64,000 nt of DNA from Mytilus galloprovincialis (GCF_965363235.1 NC_134850.1:40296602-40360601); one strand, 5' to 3'. Shown: positions 47,684-60,030, counted from the stretch's first letter. Program-made: numbers and translations. Notes: a model not told the origin generated them from the letters alone.

Positions 47684-48039
47684 CGGCTTCTCATGTAATG
47701 TAACGGTTTATTTCGTCCTCTGTGATATTTTATCCTGAGGATAATTTGTCCCGGTAATTTTTTTCCAGGCATGGTATTTCATTTCACAGGTTGATTTTTC
47801 CCAGAGGAGTGAAAATCTATCAGATTTCTGTGTTATGCGGATATTATGTACGGGTATATATTTGCCGTATTATATTTCACAGAACCGTGTGAAAAAGAGT
47901 CCCATTAACTACTATGTAAGTTACTCTCAATCAATATATACCTGACTATAATTATAAAATGTTTACAAAGGTAAGCAACTGTCTAGGTCCAGGTAAGGGA
48001 GGGGAAAAATTAGTATTAGTACTATTTCGCAGAACGATA

Positions 48040-48195
48040 AACAGATGCATAGACAGACCAAGGGGGTGGGGGAAATTTAGCTTATGACATATATGTAAGA
48101 AATCATTGAAGCTTGATGGGAGTGGGCAACCCTCTGGTCCATCAGAGCCCCCACACCTTTTTGAAAAGTTCTGGATCTGCCACTGAGATTTGCAG
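48040..48195. repeat. Dispersed repeat fragment (TTCTGGATCTGCCA)
   Basis: TTTTGAAAAGTTCTGGATCT then GCCACTGAG and the upstream AATCATTGAAGCTTGATGGG match a piece near 17.2 kb. Confidence 0.55.
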
Positions 48196-48713
48196 GTTTT
48201 CTTAGTAAAGATACCTTAAAATATCACAAACTGTGTGCTTTCCAGACCATAGTTTACATTTTTTTTCATATTTTGCCGTGTCAAAATGACCTAAATTTAA
48301 AGGACAGTATATAGACCCAAAAATGGTATATCACATTCTACACATCAAGATTTTAGCAGGAAAGACTGCCATCATTGGCCATTGGAGTTTTTAACCATTG
48401 TGACTTTTTAATTTGATCTACTCCACTAATTAAAGTCGTTGAAGTAGAATATTTAATGTAGGTTTGTCCACATTTTGGTATATATTAATACATGTTTAGA
48501 AATAATGTTGAGCCTGTTCCTAGATGCCTGTTATAGACTTCAATATTTATTGTTTATTGAAAATAAATGGAATCAATTCTTTCAGAAAAGTTTAATTCTA
48601 TGGAAATGTATCCCCCCTTTTATAAGTTGAAAAGGCTATATAGAGGTCAATATACAGTCTCCAACAGAAAACCAAAAAAGGAAAAATAAAGTGAATTTTG
48701 GAGAATTATTAAA

Positions 48714-49470
48714 TGTACATGCATTTGAAATATTTAAGATATATTGTTTCAATTTTTTTAGTTCTAGGTTCCACATAACTACCATTTTAGAAAACTATTT
48801 CAATGCTAAGTCTATTAGAGGGATATTTGATTTTCATTGGTTGTAAATATGGAATCTTATTCAGTGGCAAAGGAAATAGACACTGACAAGTCTTAGATAA
48901 CATTTTATATAGTTTTGAATTTTTCTTCGTCAGTTGACTAAAATTAGATGGAGGTGTGTTCTAATTTCCAACAGAGGAGCAATCAACCTATATCAATATG
49001 TGCATGAAGCAAATTGATAGTTGCTAGATACTGAATGATTATATCCACAATAAAGGTTTAACCTGTGCATATATACTTAAAACAAGATAAAAAAAGTCAT
49101 GTCTTTTTCAGGACTTCTGAATCCAATCATGTAGTATGGAATGTTATTGAGATATGGTTTGGGTGGATGGATGGTCATGAAGGACCTGTAGTACAAAGTA
49201 TATCACTGGATTTAGCTCTTTGTCTAAGTGTATTATTAAAGTACTTTGCTTTGAGCTCAGTTCATTGTTATGCAATTCATTCTTTGTGAAATTAAGATTT
49301 GACAGACAACTCTAATGGACAAGGATTTGTCAAAGTAGTATCATCTCTATGTACAATGTAAGTATTCAGGAGATAAAAGCATTCTATTTTGATTTGAACC
49401 ATACATTTTATAAAAAAAAGTGGGAACAAATTTACCGGACAATGCTACTCCCACTACTAGCAATATGATG
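48714..49470 (+). repeat. Left arm of a large inverted duplication
   Basis: Pairs, inverted, with about 57733-58676. The best block (about 115 bp from CATGAAGGACCTGTAGTACA to CATTCTTTGTGAAAT, 49177-49292) is identical by eye, and the rest is diverged. A 74-codon frame crosses it but the related arm does not keep an equivalent frame, so I do not call a gene. The two arms face each other across the thrombospondin-repeat gene. Confidence 0.8.
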
Positions 49471-49575
49471 CTAGGTTGTTTTAATACATCTGTATTGCCT
49501 GCTGATGACTCGGCCCTGAGTGTAAACGGTCCTTCAATTAGGAGGGAAAAAAATTATAAGGCCTATCCAGTCTAA

Positions 49576-49865
49576 GGGAGCTACCATTTGATTTTTATGG
49601 GGGGAGCTAGGATGAAATTTGAAAAAAAGGCAGGACAGGATTTTGAGTAAAAAAAAAGGCAGGATGAGTAACTTGGCAAAAAAAAAAAGGCAGGATGACA
49701 ATTGTTGTAAAAAAGTCAGGATAAGCTAAGAAAAAAAGAGGCAGGACCGAATAGACTGAAAAATAAAAAGGCAGGACATAGATTACAACTAAAAAAAAAG
49801 GCAGGACAAAATTTTTCATCCTAGCCCCCCCCCCCCCCCCCCATAAAAATCAAATGGTAGCTCCC
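49576..49865. mobile_element. PIF/Harbinger-like MITE with TAA target duplication
   Basis: Long inverted ends: GGGAGCTACCATTTGATTTT then TATGGGGGGAGCTAGGATGA at the left, and the complement with a run of C at the right. Direct TAA flanks lie at 49573-49575 and 49866-49868. The inside is a degenerate tandem of AAAAAAAGGCAGGAC units, about 30 bp apart. Three-base TWA duplications and GG-starting ends fit PIF/Harbinger. The minus-strand frame through it is not a gene. Confidence 0.8.
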
Positions 49866-49899
49866 TAATCGATTTCTAAAACTATACTTCATTGCACAT

Positions 49900-51100
49900 G
49901 TTCAACATTTTTATACAACCACAAAAAATTTGGGGTCGTAAATTGGTATCCTGTCCGAAAGATGGTTTCTGGATAATAACTTTATTATAAGTCAACAGAA
50001 ATCAACAAAATTATAACACAACGTTTATAACCACAAAAGGAAGCTTGGGATTGATTTTGGGGGTTATGGTCCCTAAGGTTTAGGAATAAGGGGTACAAAG
50101 GTGCCCAAAACAAGCTTTAATCTAGTGTCGGTTTAAAAAGTTGTGTATAAGTATTTCAATTGTTTTGAAATTGTACCACAATGTTTAATACCATAAGTAG
50201 AAGGTTCGGATATATTGTGTGGGTTATGGGACAAACAGTCTAATAATTACGGACCAAAAACAAACATTTTTGTAAATTCAAGACCCTTAATTGGAGTTTG
50301 TCCAGAATGGTTCTTGAATTACCTAATACCAATGCTTTATGAAATCTTCTTTGAAAATTGGAGTTATCTTTCTTTGTTCAGTCAACTTAAATCAATTATA
50401 CAATATACAATGCAATATTCACTTTATTACCAACTGATAAATTAAAGCAGTCATTAATAACCATTCAGTGATTGCAAGCACTTTCTAGGGTATGCCCTTT
50501 TACAAATGGAAAAATTATACATTTTTTTAGTTTCTGATCTCTTAACTGAAGTTTGTCTCCTCTAAATGTTTCTCATTTCAGAAATTAAAAAGAAAATTTC
50601 TTTAGATATTTTTGTTTGAAAGGATTAATATTCAGCAGCATAGTGAATTGCTCCTAACACAAAAGCAAAACAAATATTTAAGTTCATTAGACCACATTCA
50701 TTCTGTGTCAGAAACCTAAGCTGTGTCATCTATTTAATCACAATTCAAACTCAGAGCTGTTTCCAGATTGAATGTTGTGTCAATACTAGCCCCAACTGTT
50801 CAGGCTTCGACCTCTACAGTCGTATAAAGCTGGGCTCTGCGGAGCATCTGGTCCATTCATTTGTTTATTTTGCAATTTGTGTGAATTAACATAGTTACAG
50901 TAAATGCTAATTACTGCACTTTCATACCACAACAAATATTGTATTGGTACATGTATCACTCAAATGTGTATCCATATAACAAAAAAAATGAAAAGGAATA
51001 ATTTTGCATTACCTTTTGAATACTATGACTTTTTAGATATGTAGACATATTAAGACTCATTAGTAGATGTTGATAATATTGGCTTAAAATGCTTGAAATT
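49900..51100. other. Gene-free stretch with a dispersed repeat at its start
   Basis: 49910-50240 carries blocks such as ACCACAAAAGGAAGCTTGGG and GATTTTGGGGGTTATGG that recur near 7.75 kb and are typical of a bivalve repeat. The rest shows nothing supported. Confidence 0.5.
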
Positions 51101-51124
51101 CTATCAGATTACTTTTGGAGCAGT

Positions 51125-51485
51125 TATGAGTTTTGAAATTAGAAAGATCATATCATATGCAACAAGTGTAGTAAGTTTCAAGTTGATTGGAATTCAGCTT
51201 CATCAAAAACTACTTTGACCAAAAACTTTAACCTGAAACTCCCACTTCCATTTTCTATGTTCAATGGACCGTGAAATTGGGGTCAAAAGTCTAATTTGGC
51301 TTTAAAATTAGAAAGATCATATCATAATGAACATGTGTACTAAGTTTCGAGTTGATTGGACTTCAGCTTCATCAAAAACTACCTTGACCAAAAACTTTAA
51401 CTTAAAGCGGGACAAACGAACGAACGGACCCACAGACCAGAAAACATAATGCCTATCTACTATTGTAGGTGGGGGCATAAAAAAT
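51125..51485 (+). repeat. R3 repeat copy with internal duplication
   Basis: The block AAATTAGAAAGATCATATCA then GTGTAGTAAGTTTC, GATTGGA and TCATCAAAAACTAC occurs at about 51137 and again at about 51307. It ends ACATAATGCCTATCTACTAT then GTAGGTGGGGGCATAAAAAA. It is a rearranged copy of the repeat at 44.68 kb. Confidence 0.75.
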
Positions 51486-52077
51486 TTAATAAATAACACT
51501 CATAATGCTCAGATTGGTTGTCATCGTGCAACATAGTTAATAACACCATATAGAAAAAACATAGAACTCATTTTGTCATAAGACACTGTCAAACATCCAT
51601 ACATACTATCCACACTCATCTGTGTCCACACTTGTATCAATAGTATAAAAAGATGTTATTGATTGGTAAACAGGAAGTTGTTGATTGCAGATGAATCTGA
51701 AAACGCATCACAGGGTATAGCCGACTCATAAAACTTGAATCCAAATTTCAGAAATCATTGTAATGTAGTTTTTTTAAGTCTTTGGAGTGATTTAGAGATG
51801 AATACTATTTTCCATTTTAGACTACATGTTGACCTCTACCTTTTTTCATTTTAAACTTTTATTTGCTGCCTTATTCATGTCCAACCTTTTGCCTTACTCA
51901 TACTTTCTGATTAATTTTTAACAATGCCACATTCTGTTTGTGCCTGTCTGAAGTCAAGTGTGTAATCCAGTGGTTGTTGTATGTTGTTGTGCAGTATATT
52001 TGTTTTTCATTCATTATTTTGTACATATTAAGATTAGGCGGCAAGTTTTCTCGTTTAAATAGTTTTACATTTGTCAT

Positions 52078-52206
52078 TTCTGGGCTGACTTTGGGGTATG
52101 GGCTTTGCTCATTGTTAAAGGCCATTCAGTGACCTATAGTTGTTAATTTGTGTCATTTAGTGACTCTGGTGGAGAGTTGTCTCATTGACAATCGTACCAC
52201 ATCTTC
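52078..52206 (-). repeat. R1 fragment, inverted
   Basis: GGGTATGGGCTTTGCTCATT, GTGACCTATAGTTGTTAA and GAGAGTTGTCTCATTGACAA then TCGTACCACATCTTCTT are the complement of the R1 head. It lies just downstream of the thrombospondin-repeat gene end. Confidence 0.8.
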
Positions 52207-52336
52207 TTAATGTTATATATCAGATTTCCATAATTTGTTGCAGCTAGAAGTTGTAGCTATTTCACTGGAAATGCTAGATCAATTTTACATTTTCTTAAAA
52301 AATTAGAACTGACACTAGGTTGATATTGAAAGTTTT

Positions 52337-52342
52337 TTTATT
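52337..52342 (-). terminator. Polyadenylation signal of the thrombospondin-repeat gene
   Basis: AATAAA on the minus strand, about 78 bp after the stop codon at 52420, a normal distance for a 3' end. Confidence 0.55.
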
Positions 52343-52419
52343 CATTCAACTTTTAAAATCAATGTCATTAAACTAAATGCTAAAAAGGATTATAATAGTC
52401 CTTGGTCATTTTTTGCTGG

Positions 52420-55400
52420 TCAGGTGCAATTGTTGCAAGCTTCTTGATCCTCTACTGAACCAGTGCAGTGTATTCCCCCATGTTGAGGAGCTGGAGTATT
52501 GCATGACCTTTTCCTTTCTCTGTAACCTTGACAACCAGAATTGACGATACATGATGACCATTGTCCCCAATCACTGAATTTTCCATTGACAGCTGTCAAG
52601 AAAAAAGCAATTATTTATTTGCGTTGAATGTAAACAAATATAATCCACAATATGGTTCCTGTATCTTTTGCTCATGGTTTATTCAAACATTATTTTTAAA
52701 TGTCTGGCAAAATTTGCAATTTTTTTCAAGTGATAAAAAAACCCTCTTTAAACAAGAAGTCTAAAAGAACAAAACTTTTATTTCCATCAATGAACATATT
52801 TTTTTAAGTGGCATGACACATTTTTATATTTCAATATACTTACGACAAGGATGCTCATTACAACTGACAGAATTCACACCATCTCCAACACAGTCGGTGC
52901 CGCCCTTTGCAGTAGCAGGATTATTACAACTTCTGTACTGAGATTGCTTTCCACCTGTAACATTGAATAAATATAAAGTAGACAAGTGTGAATTTAGAGT
53001 AGACAATGAAGCAAGCCTTGGGTTGCAGGATGTTTTTTAGCTGTGGTGACCTTGGACTGTTTTCTGCAGTGCAAAAATCATTATGGTAAATATGTTCAGT
53101 CAAGTAACTAACAAAACTGATTTATCTTACTCTGGTTTGTTCATAGATCATATATATATCATGGTAAAGTTGTTATGCAAATTTGGTTTACCATGTATAA
53201 ATGTACAATGTTTGACACCTTGCTTTACAAGAACAAAGTGTTTAGAATTATGATGAAAAATTAATTATTCTATTAATACTTTCTTTTCAACTTCAACAAG
53301 CTATGTTCAATATGATTTTCTGATCTCAAATAATTTCTATCATAAGAAGCTATCAATACCTCCACATGTGACGGAACATTCCTTAAATGCTGACCAGCTT
53401 GACCAACCACCATTTACAGGTATTCTTGATGTGAATGGAAGCTGAGATCCTGCACCCCAACCCTGTGAACAAATACAAATGTATAAATAATAGGTAACAA
53501 GTACACACCCGTGATATCGCGGGTCCGTGACTGAATTAAAGTATATAACTATGCCTAAGTCTTATTTTAGTAATTAGTATTGTCATCTGATAAAGTCATG
53601 CCGATTATAAGATACACAGTTTTCTCTGCTTTCAAATCTTTCTGTTTGAACCCGTCGACCTGGAACTTATCAATTATTGGAAATATTAATTATTTGGAAA
53701 ACAAAAGGTCCAGGCTATCCAGGAATGGGGTATTTTTTTATCAACAGCATTGTCCTATATTAGTTATCTTAGAAAGTCTTGCTGATTGCTGAATAAAGCT
53801 ACAATAGGGAACAATTTGACGATGATTGACTTTAGTAGTGTCAGCCCTTTGATTATGACCCGTGTATATAGCAAAATCCTAAATACACCGTTTGGTGGTG
53901 CGCCTGTCAAATGCGGAACGTACAGATAAGGTAATAGCTAACAGGTGAATATACTATTGGTGTCGGTATCGGATTAGACCCGGAACTTGTTAATTACTGA
54001 TTGGCAATATTGATTATGTGGAAAACAAAAGGGTCTGGAGTGGTGTAATTTTTAATTTACACCATTGTCCTATATTAGTTATATATAGAGTTGAATTCTT
54101 TGATTTGTCGTTTTTACCCGATGACGGCTGACAAATTGGACCTCGTAATTTTAGTATTATAGATGTGTCTCTTTAAACTTCTGTGTAGCGGTTTGTTGAA
54201 TGTTGTGTGTCTTTTAAAGATATTATTAAACCATTAGAATTTGTTAAAAATGGTCTTTTCGGGGCATTAATTCATCATTTTGCTGTGTATAGTTTTACTT
54301 CTATCTATAAGAATTTTATTTGAATATCTAAAAAAAAATTGCTAATTTTGGTCAAATCTGAATTTAAGGCAACAACCTCTAACAAGTTGTAGTCTTTTTT
54401 GATATTTTTGATTTGCTGATCATTTTGTTGCAAATAGTTTATAGCTATCTATCATAGTTTTTCAAATGACTCTGCAAAATCCTAAAAGATGGTCAAATAT
54501 CCTCATTAAGGACAATAATTCCTGTAAGATGGTCAAATATCATCATTAAGGACAATAATTCCTGTAAGAAGACTTTCGTGATTTTCTATTATGTTGCATT
54601 TTTGCACATCTTATACTGATAATTATTTTGCAGTTTAAAGTATAACTTTTTATGCCCCACCTACGATAGTAGAGGGGCATTATGTTTTCTGGTCTGTGCC
54701 TCCGTTTGTCTATTCGTTCAGGTTAAAGTTTTTGGTCAAGGTAGTTTTTGAAGAAGTTGAAGTCTAATCAACTTGAAACTTAGTACACATGTTCCCTATG
54801 ATATGATTTTTTTAATTTTAATTCCAAATTAAAGTTTTGATCCTAATACACGGTCCACTGAACATAGAAAATGATAGTGTGAGTGGGGCATCCGTGTACT
54901 TGGGACACATTCTTGTTTAATTACTGTTTTCAACATAAAAGGCAAACATGTTTAGAGATCAAAATCATTATTAGGACAATAACTCTTTCAAGGAGTCAAT
55001 GAATGGGTTTTACAAATGTAAAACGAGAAATCTTTGGCCTGATTTATGTACAAAACCACGAATAAAAAACAAATATGTAACACATCAACAAACTACAACT
55101 TAGCTATTTGGTAAATTTGTTGACCTTGACTTGCTGATTATTTCAATGAGAACAATGCATTTTTAAGATAATAGGCAAAAATGCGCAAATTCGTCATACT
55201 CATTATTTAAGGGCAATAACTCAAATTTGTCTGGTCATTTTTGTGTATATAGAAAGTTGGTATAGATCTTGAAATAGTGAGCATATGATACATCGTCAGA
55301 TTTTTCTATTCTGATTTCTAATTACTAAACAATTAGTTGCATTTTACGGTACCCTTATGTTTTATTTTCAGTAGTGGTTACCATGCAAGTAGATTGCAAC

Positions 55401-56427
55401 AGGAACATAAGGAACAAATCTGGAACAAGGTTTCATAACGAAGATTGTGATTGGTTTTTTGGTTTACTGGTTTTTAGTGGAGAACATGTGTGTGATGCTT
55501 ATAGCTCACATTAGATAGACTACCAGGTGAGCTAAAAATGTAAATAATCAAAATATATGAAAAATGGCAACTAACAGTATTATCATTATTTATCTTTGTA
55601 ATATTAATTAAATATATGCCCACTAATTACTATAACATACATGTATTACCTTTGGTGGGGTGGGATCTGTAGCAGCTAATGTTCGTGTATCTGTAGACAT
55701 TTGACCCTAAACATGGAAACAAAATTTAAGCACATAATAGGGGGTCTCATTATGGGGTTCTGATCCCAGATCCCGCATACTGTTTTGTTAGATTCCTGTA
55801 TCCCACGTACACTATTTACGTAAGAAATTCTCATTTTTTTTTGTAATTTCCTGTGTCCTGCTCAAGACTTCATTTCCCGTTTTCACGTCACATTATTTTG
55901 ACTTTCACGTGTCACGCTTTCAAAAAATCAACAATCCTGTGTCACGCTTAGACCCCATATGAGACCCACATAATATATTGCACCTAGACATCTAGAGATT
56001 GCAATAACTCGCTCATAAAATGACAACAAATCAAGAAGTAGGAGGCAAGTTCAAAGCATCCCAAATCTAAACAACTTGTGAATGAATACAAAATTATCTG
56101 TGATCAGTGCAGTATATATTTTCCTAATGTTTGGATAATTTTAATCAGGCAAAAATATCAAAATTAATAGCCGTTCCATTATTTACCAACTAAGAATGTT
56201 AAATATAATTATTCCAATGCCATCAGCAGAGATGTCACTTAGCCCCAAAACTTACATTGCTTGTCTTTTTGTAATTTCCAGGATTATTGTAGGCAGCCTG
56301 ACGACAATCACCATTTGACCTATCCCCAGACAACACATCTACTTGTACGTAGGGACAATTACCCTCACAATTTGAGGTTGTAGTATCAGTTCTTGATTCG
56401 TAGCTGATGAACTTCAAAAATAACATT
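52420..56427 (-). CDS. Thrombospondin type 1 repeat protein, last five exons
   Basis: Exons on the minus strand: 56427-56256, 55706-55650, 53462-53360, 52954-52844 and 52592-52420, ending in TGA. All four introns are GT-AG and the phases join without a break, giving 204 residues plus stop. The first listed exon begins in mid-codon, so the start and any signal peptide lie further upstream and were not found. The order is a Cys-containing region of unknown type (NCEGNCPYVQVDV, GDCRQAAYNNPGNYKK), a linker rich in Thr and Pro, a first thrombospondin repeat (WSSWSAFKECSVTCGG through RSC, DC, SC, HPC) split by an intron, and a second (FSDWGQWSSC through SGC, RSC, HC, EAC, NC) ending close to the stop. 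Each repeat has six Cys and the Trp ladder, so an extracellular, disulphide-bonded protein is expected. It could function in adhesion, matrix or defence, which the sequence does not decide. Confidence 0.85.
54646..54925 (-). repeat. R3 repeat, inverted, in an intron
   Basis: TTTTTATGCCCCACCTACGA then TAGTAGAGGGGCATTATG at one edge and GGGACACATTCTTGTTTA at the other make a full inverted R3 copy. It lies in the 2.2-kb intron between exons at 55650 and 53462. Confidence 0.8.
55000..55115 (+). repeat. R1 internal fragment
   Basis: TGTAAAACGAGAAATCTTTG, GATTTATGTACAAAACCACG and AACAAATATGTAACACATCA match 5240-5345 of R1. Confidence 0.65.
55740..55966. mobile_element. hAT-like MITE with 8-9 bp target duplication
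   Basis: The inverted ends are GGGGTCTCATTATGGGG and CCCCATATGAGACC. The direct duplication CACATAATA flanks it at 55731-55739 and 55967-55975. The body matches the element at 46712-46973 but lacks the G-run. An 8-9 bp duplication is the size made by hAT-type transposases. It lies in the intron upstream of the 57-bp exon. Confidence 0.85.
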
Positions 56428-57330
56428 CTGCCAAAAAAAAAATCAAATATATAAGCAAATTAGAACAAATCTTTAATTGAACATAAATTACCTTCCTGAA
56501 CTGTACTCAATTATTTTCTCTAAGATAATGTTAGAACAATAAACTAGACTTAATAATTTGAACAACTGAAACCATAATTGTACAAATAATGTCTGTAGTG
56601 GCATTTATAAAGATTTTATTATCTGCTGTAATCACAATGCATACCAACTCTTACATATTGGTTCCTACAATAATCAAAAAGATGTATAAAGGTGACATAA
56701 ATGATTCTTCATTCTTTTCTTTCCTTTTAACTTCTAATAATATAGTTGAAACAGATTAATGATCACCAAAGGTGTTAATTGGGCCATTAACATTTCTCTG
56801 AAAGAAAATTTTTATTATCTCATATTATCACCAAAAGTCTGTTTCTAATCAATCAAAACTAGTTTTTCAGGAGTATTAAAAATCTCATAAGATGAAACAG
56901 GTAAAACCCTGTCTGAAGTTGTAAATATTCAGTTCATAGTGCATTTGCTGATGTATTCTCTAGATCATATTCACATTTTCATGTAGTTAAACCTTCATGG
57001 GGATCTTTCCATGCCTTGATTTGGACAACAATTGTTATAGTTTGTTGGACACCTAGATTCATGAATTAATCCATTCATGAAAAAATAAAAACTTGAATCC
57101 CACGAATAAAAGTCATAGTATTCAAAAGTTTAAAAGATATCAAAATGTGCCAGTTTCAAGAAACAACCAAGGCTCTGTGTTAAAGACCGTATTTTGACCT
57201 ATAATGGTTTACTTTTATAAATTGTGACTTGGATATAGAGTTGTCTCATTGGTACTCATACCACATCTTCTTATATCTATTATCAGCATGAGAATATTAT
57301 ATATCAAACTTACAATTCAACTCCTTTGGT
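56428..57330. other. Intronic or upstream sequence of the thrombospondin-repeat gene
   Basis: No further exon could be found in phase. An inverted R1 fragment lies at about 57170-57290 (GAGTTGTCTCATTGGTACTC then ATACCACATCTTC). The rest is AT-rich. Confidence 0.5.
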
Positions 57331-57479
57331 ATATATTGCAAAGGAGTAGGTCCGGTAAGGACCGATTTTGGCCTCAAATTTCAGGTTCATCTGACGAAAG
57401 ATTTTGACCACTTTAAAAACACTTAAGTGTCTATTTTATTTGAATTAATTAGTTTATGTAATCTCATTGCGTCTTTATG

Positions 57480-57625
57480 AAATCTCAGTGTGTAATTTTT
57501 AATTCTCAGTGTGTAATTTTCAATTCTCAGTGTGTAATTTTCAATTCTCAGTGTGCGTTTTGAAGTTTTTAAATCTCAGTGTGCTTTGTTGTAATTCTCA
57601 GTGTGTAAATTTTTCGAAAAATGGT
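57480..57625. repeat. Short tandem repeat of about 22 bp (CTCAGTGTGTAATTTTCAAT)
   Basis: Six to seven imperfect copies of a TCTCAGTGTGTAATTTTCAA unit, regular at first and then diverged. Just upstream, the palindromic GGTCCGGTAAGGACC at about 57348 suggests the edge of a repeat element. Confidence 0.75.
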
Positions 57626-57732
57626 TTAAACATAGTTTTGACGAGAACGGCTTGCCATATTAGTTTATGTGAAAGATTTTAACAGATTTAGTCATTAAAA
57701 ACGATCCGATTCAAGCTCAAATATGAAAAATC

Positions 57733-58676
57733 TATTGCTAGTAGCGGGAGTAGCATTGTCGGGTAAATTTGGTCTTTTTTTTAAAATTTGGTCAATGGAC
57801 ATATAATGTTTGGTTCAAATCGAAATAAAATGCTTTTATCTCCCTATTACTTACATTGTACATAGAGGTGATACTTCTTTGACAAATCCTTGTAAATGAG
57901 AGTTGTCTGTCAAATCTTTATTTCACAAAGAATGAATTGCATAACAATGAACTGAGCTCAAAGCAAAGTACTTTAATAATACACTTAGACAAAGAGCTAA
58001 ATCCAGTGATATACTTTGTACTACAGGTCCTTCATGAACATCCATCGACCAAAACCATATCTCAATAACATGCCATACTACACGGTTGGATCAGAAGTCC
58101 TGAAAAGACATGATTTTTTTTATCGTATTTTAAGTATATATGCACAAGTTAAAACTTTCTTTTGGTATAATCATTCAGTATCTACATGCAGCAACTATCA
58201 ATCTGCCTCATGCACAAATTGATATAGGTTGAGTGCCCCTCTGTTGGAAATAAGAACACACCTCCACCTTATTTTAGTCAACTGATGAACAAACATTCAA
58301 AACTATAAAATGTTATCTAAGACTTGTCAGTGTCTATTTACCATTGCCACTGAATCAGTGATATAATACTATGTACACATAATTATATACATGTAAGACT
58401 AAAATTTTAAATATAAAAAAGAAGATGTGGTATGATAAAGTACATATATAGGACTAAAACTGACATTCGGTCTTTACTGACAACTTCATTCCACAAGTCA
58501 TTTTCAAATCTGACTTCATGATAAAATAAGATTCCATATCTACACAACCAATGAAAATCAAATACCCCTTATAGACTAGCATTGAAATCCCAGTTTTCTA
58601 AAATGGTAGCTAGGTGGAACCTAAAACTAAAAAATTTGAAAAAATATATCTCAAATATTTCAAATGCATGTACATG
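57733..58676 (-). repeat. Right arm of the large inverted duplication
   Basis: Inverted copy of 48714-49470. It is about 190 bp longer, mainly from extra sequence at about 58350-58480 that includes an R1 head (AAAAGAAGATGTGGTATGAT). The arms share GCTAGTAGCGGGAGTAGCAT at the inner edge (ACTCCCACTACTAGC in the other arm). Confidence 0.8.
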
Positions 58677-58828
58677 CAAGGATTTGTATAGTAAGAAGGA
58701 TTGGAATCTCGCGGTTTATCGTAATCTCTTCCGCGGCGAGACTTCGGTACTCGCCACTATTACTACTACTACTACTCGTCACTTACCATATCGGAACGTG
58801 ATTTTTTTGTACACATGCATCGAGTTGT

Positions 58829-59067
58829 GAGGCTCCTCATGGGGGGGGGGGGGGGGGGGGGTCCTAGTAATCACATAATCACCATTTTTTTGCCAATATA
58901 ATCACATAATCATTAAATATTTGCTTATCTTTAGTAATCAAATAATCATAAACTAAAAATACAGTCCTAGGTAATCAAATAATCATGAAATATTTGGCTT
59001 AATAATCAAATAATCATTAAAAAAACGGCCAAGTAATCACATAATCAAAAACCCCATGAGGGCCCTC
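58829..59067. mobile_element. MITE with GAGG..CCTCATGGGG ends and internal AATCA repeats
   Basis: The 16-bp inverted ends GAGGCTCCTCATGGGG and CCCCATGAGGGCCCTC differ at two positions. The direct AGTTGT flanks it (58823-58828 and 59068-59073). A run of over 20 G follows the left end. The inside is a degenerate tandem of TAATCAAATAATCAT. It is probably a hAT-type or related non-autonomous element. Confidence 0.75.
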
Positions 59068-59075
59068 AGTTGTGT

Positions 59076-60028
59076 TCTTATTTTTGTCACGTATCTATAT
59101 AGACATGTTGTAATGGTTAAGGACTTTATTCATTCTTTTAAAATGTAATTATTATTGATTTTCACTCAAGTTTCAATTGACGAAAAAGCATAATTTAACT
59201 GTTTTATTTGATGGAAGGTGTATAATTGTATTTTCCCGCGGTTCGTATAGTAAAGCGGGAAAATATTGTATTGTCGTTACGTTTTCATAAATATTCATAA
59301 GGCATGACAAAATTGACCAATCAGAAGTTGAATTTTGTCTTTCGATATATTGGTGTTTTTCAAGCGCTTCACTTTCTAGCCGTCGTTCAACATAGTAAGC
59401 TCCTTTATTTTTAATTGCTGATTGCAATTAAAGTTGTTTTTTCTGATTTTCTATTTGTATATGTATTTGCTAATTAAAGGTGTGGTCCGCCACTTTTATC
59501 CGGAGATAGGCTCGAGCATTGGCACGGATACAGGTTTCCATTCATATTCATATATCATGTGAACGATTGTTGGTTTTTCCTGGACGGCCTTGACTATCTA
59601 TGAAGGGTAACATTCAGAAATTTAAGCGAATACACTATGGATACATTGATATTTGAAATATTGTATATATGTTTTAATATTTGTTAAAATGTGTACTGCT
59701 GGAAATTAAATTATTTGAGATAAAAATTAAATACGGCGTCTATCACGTTCGACGGGCTGTCGGCAAATTTATATTTGTGTTTTAGTTATATTTAGTCATG
59801 GAGTAGAGGTAATACCGACAGTTGACAGTGTGTTTGTATGTTAACTTCTGTAATTTTTTATTTTCAGTCAATTGTCAAAGAAATTTAAACAAATTCTTTT
59901 TCTTGTAAATTATGTCATTATAGCTATACATGCGAATTTGCATCTTCGGAAACCATCAATCTCGGGAAACAGGTGCAAAACAATTTTTGTGGCAAAAAAG
60001 AACTGACCACACATTTCAGGACGAATTA
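59076..60028. other. Stretch upstream of the candidate transposon
   Basis: Contains GACCAATCAG (about 59311), a CCAAT-like box, and GCGCTTCACTTTCTAGCCGT, which look promoter-like, but no gene start was identified on either strand. The minus-strand frame at 59173-59427 is unsupported. Confidence 0.3.
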
Positions 60029-60030
60029 TA

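Noticed and set aside
49065-49289. 74-codon frame in the left inverted arm
   Set aside because: The matching arm at 57.9-58.3 kb has base changes that do not keep the frame, so coding is not supported.
57480-57625. CRISPR-like regular repeat
   Set aside because: The 22-bp units abut with no unique spacers, and the sequence is animal DNA.
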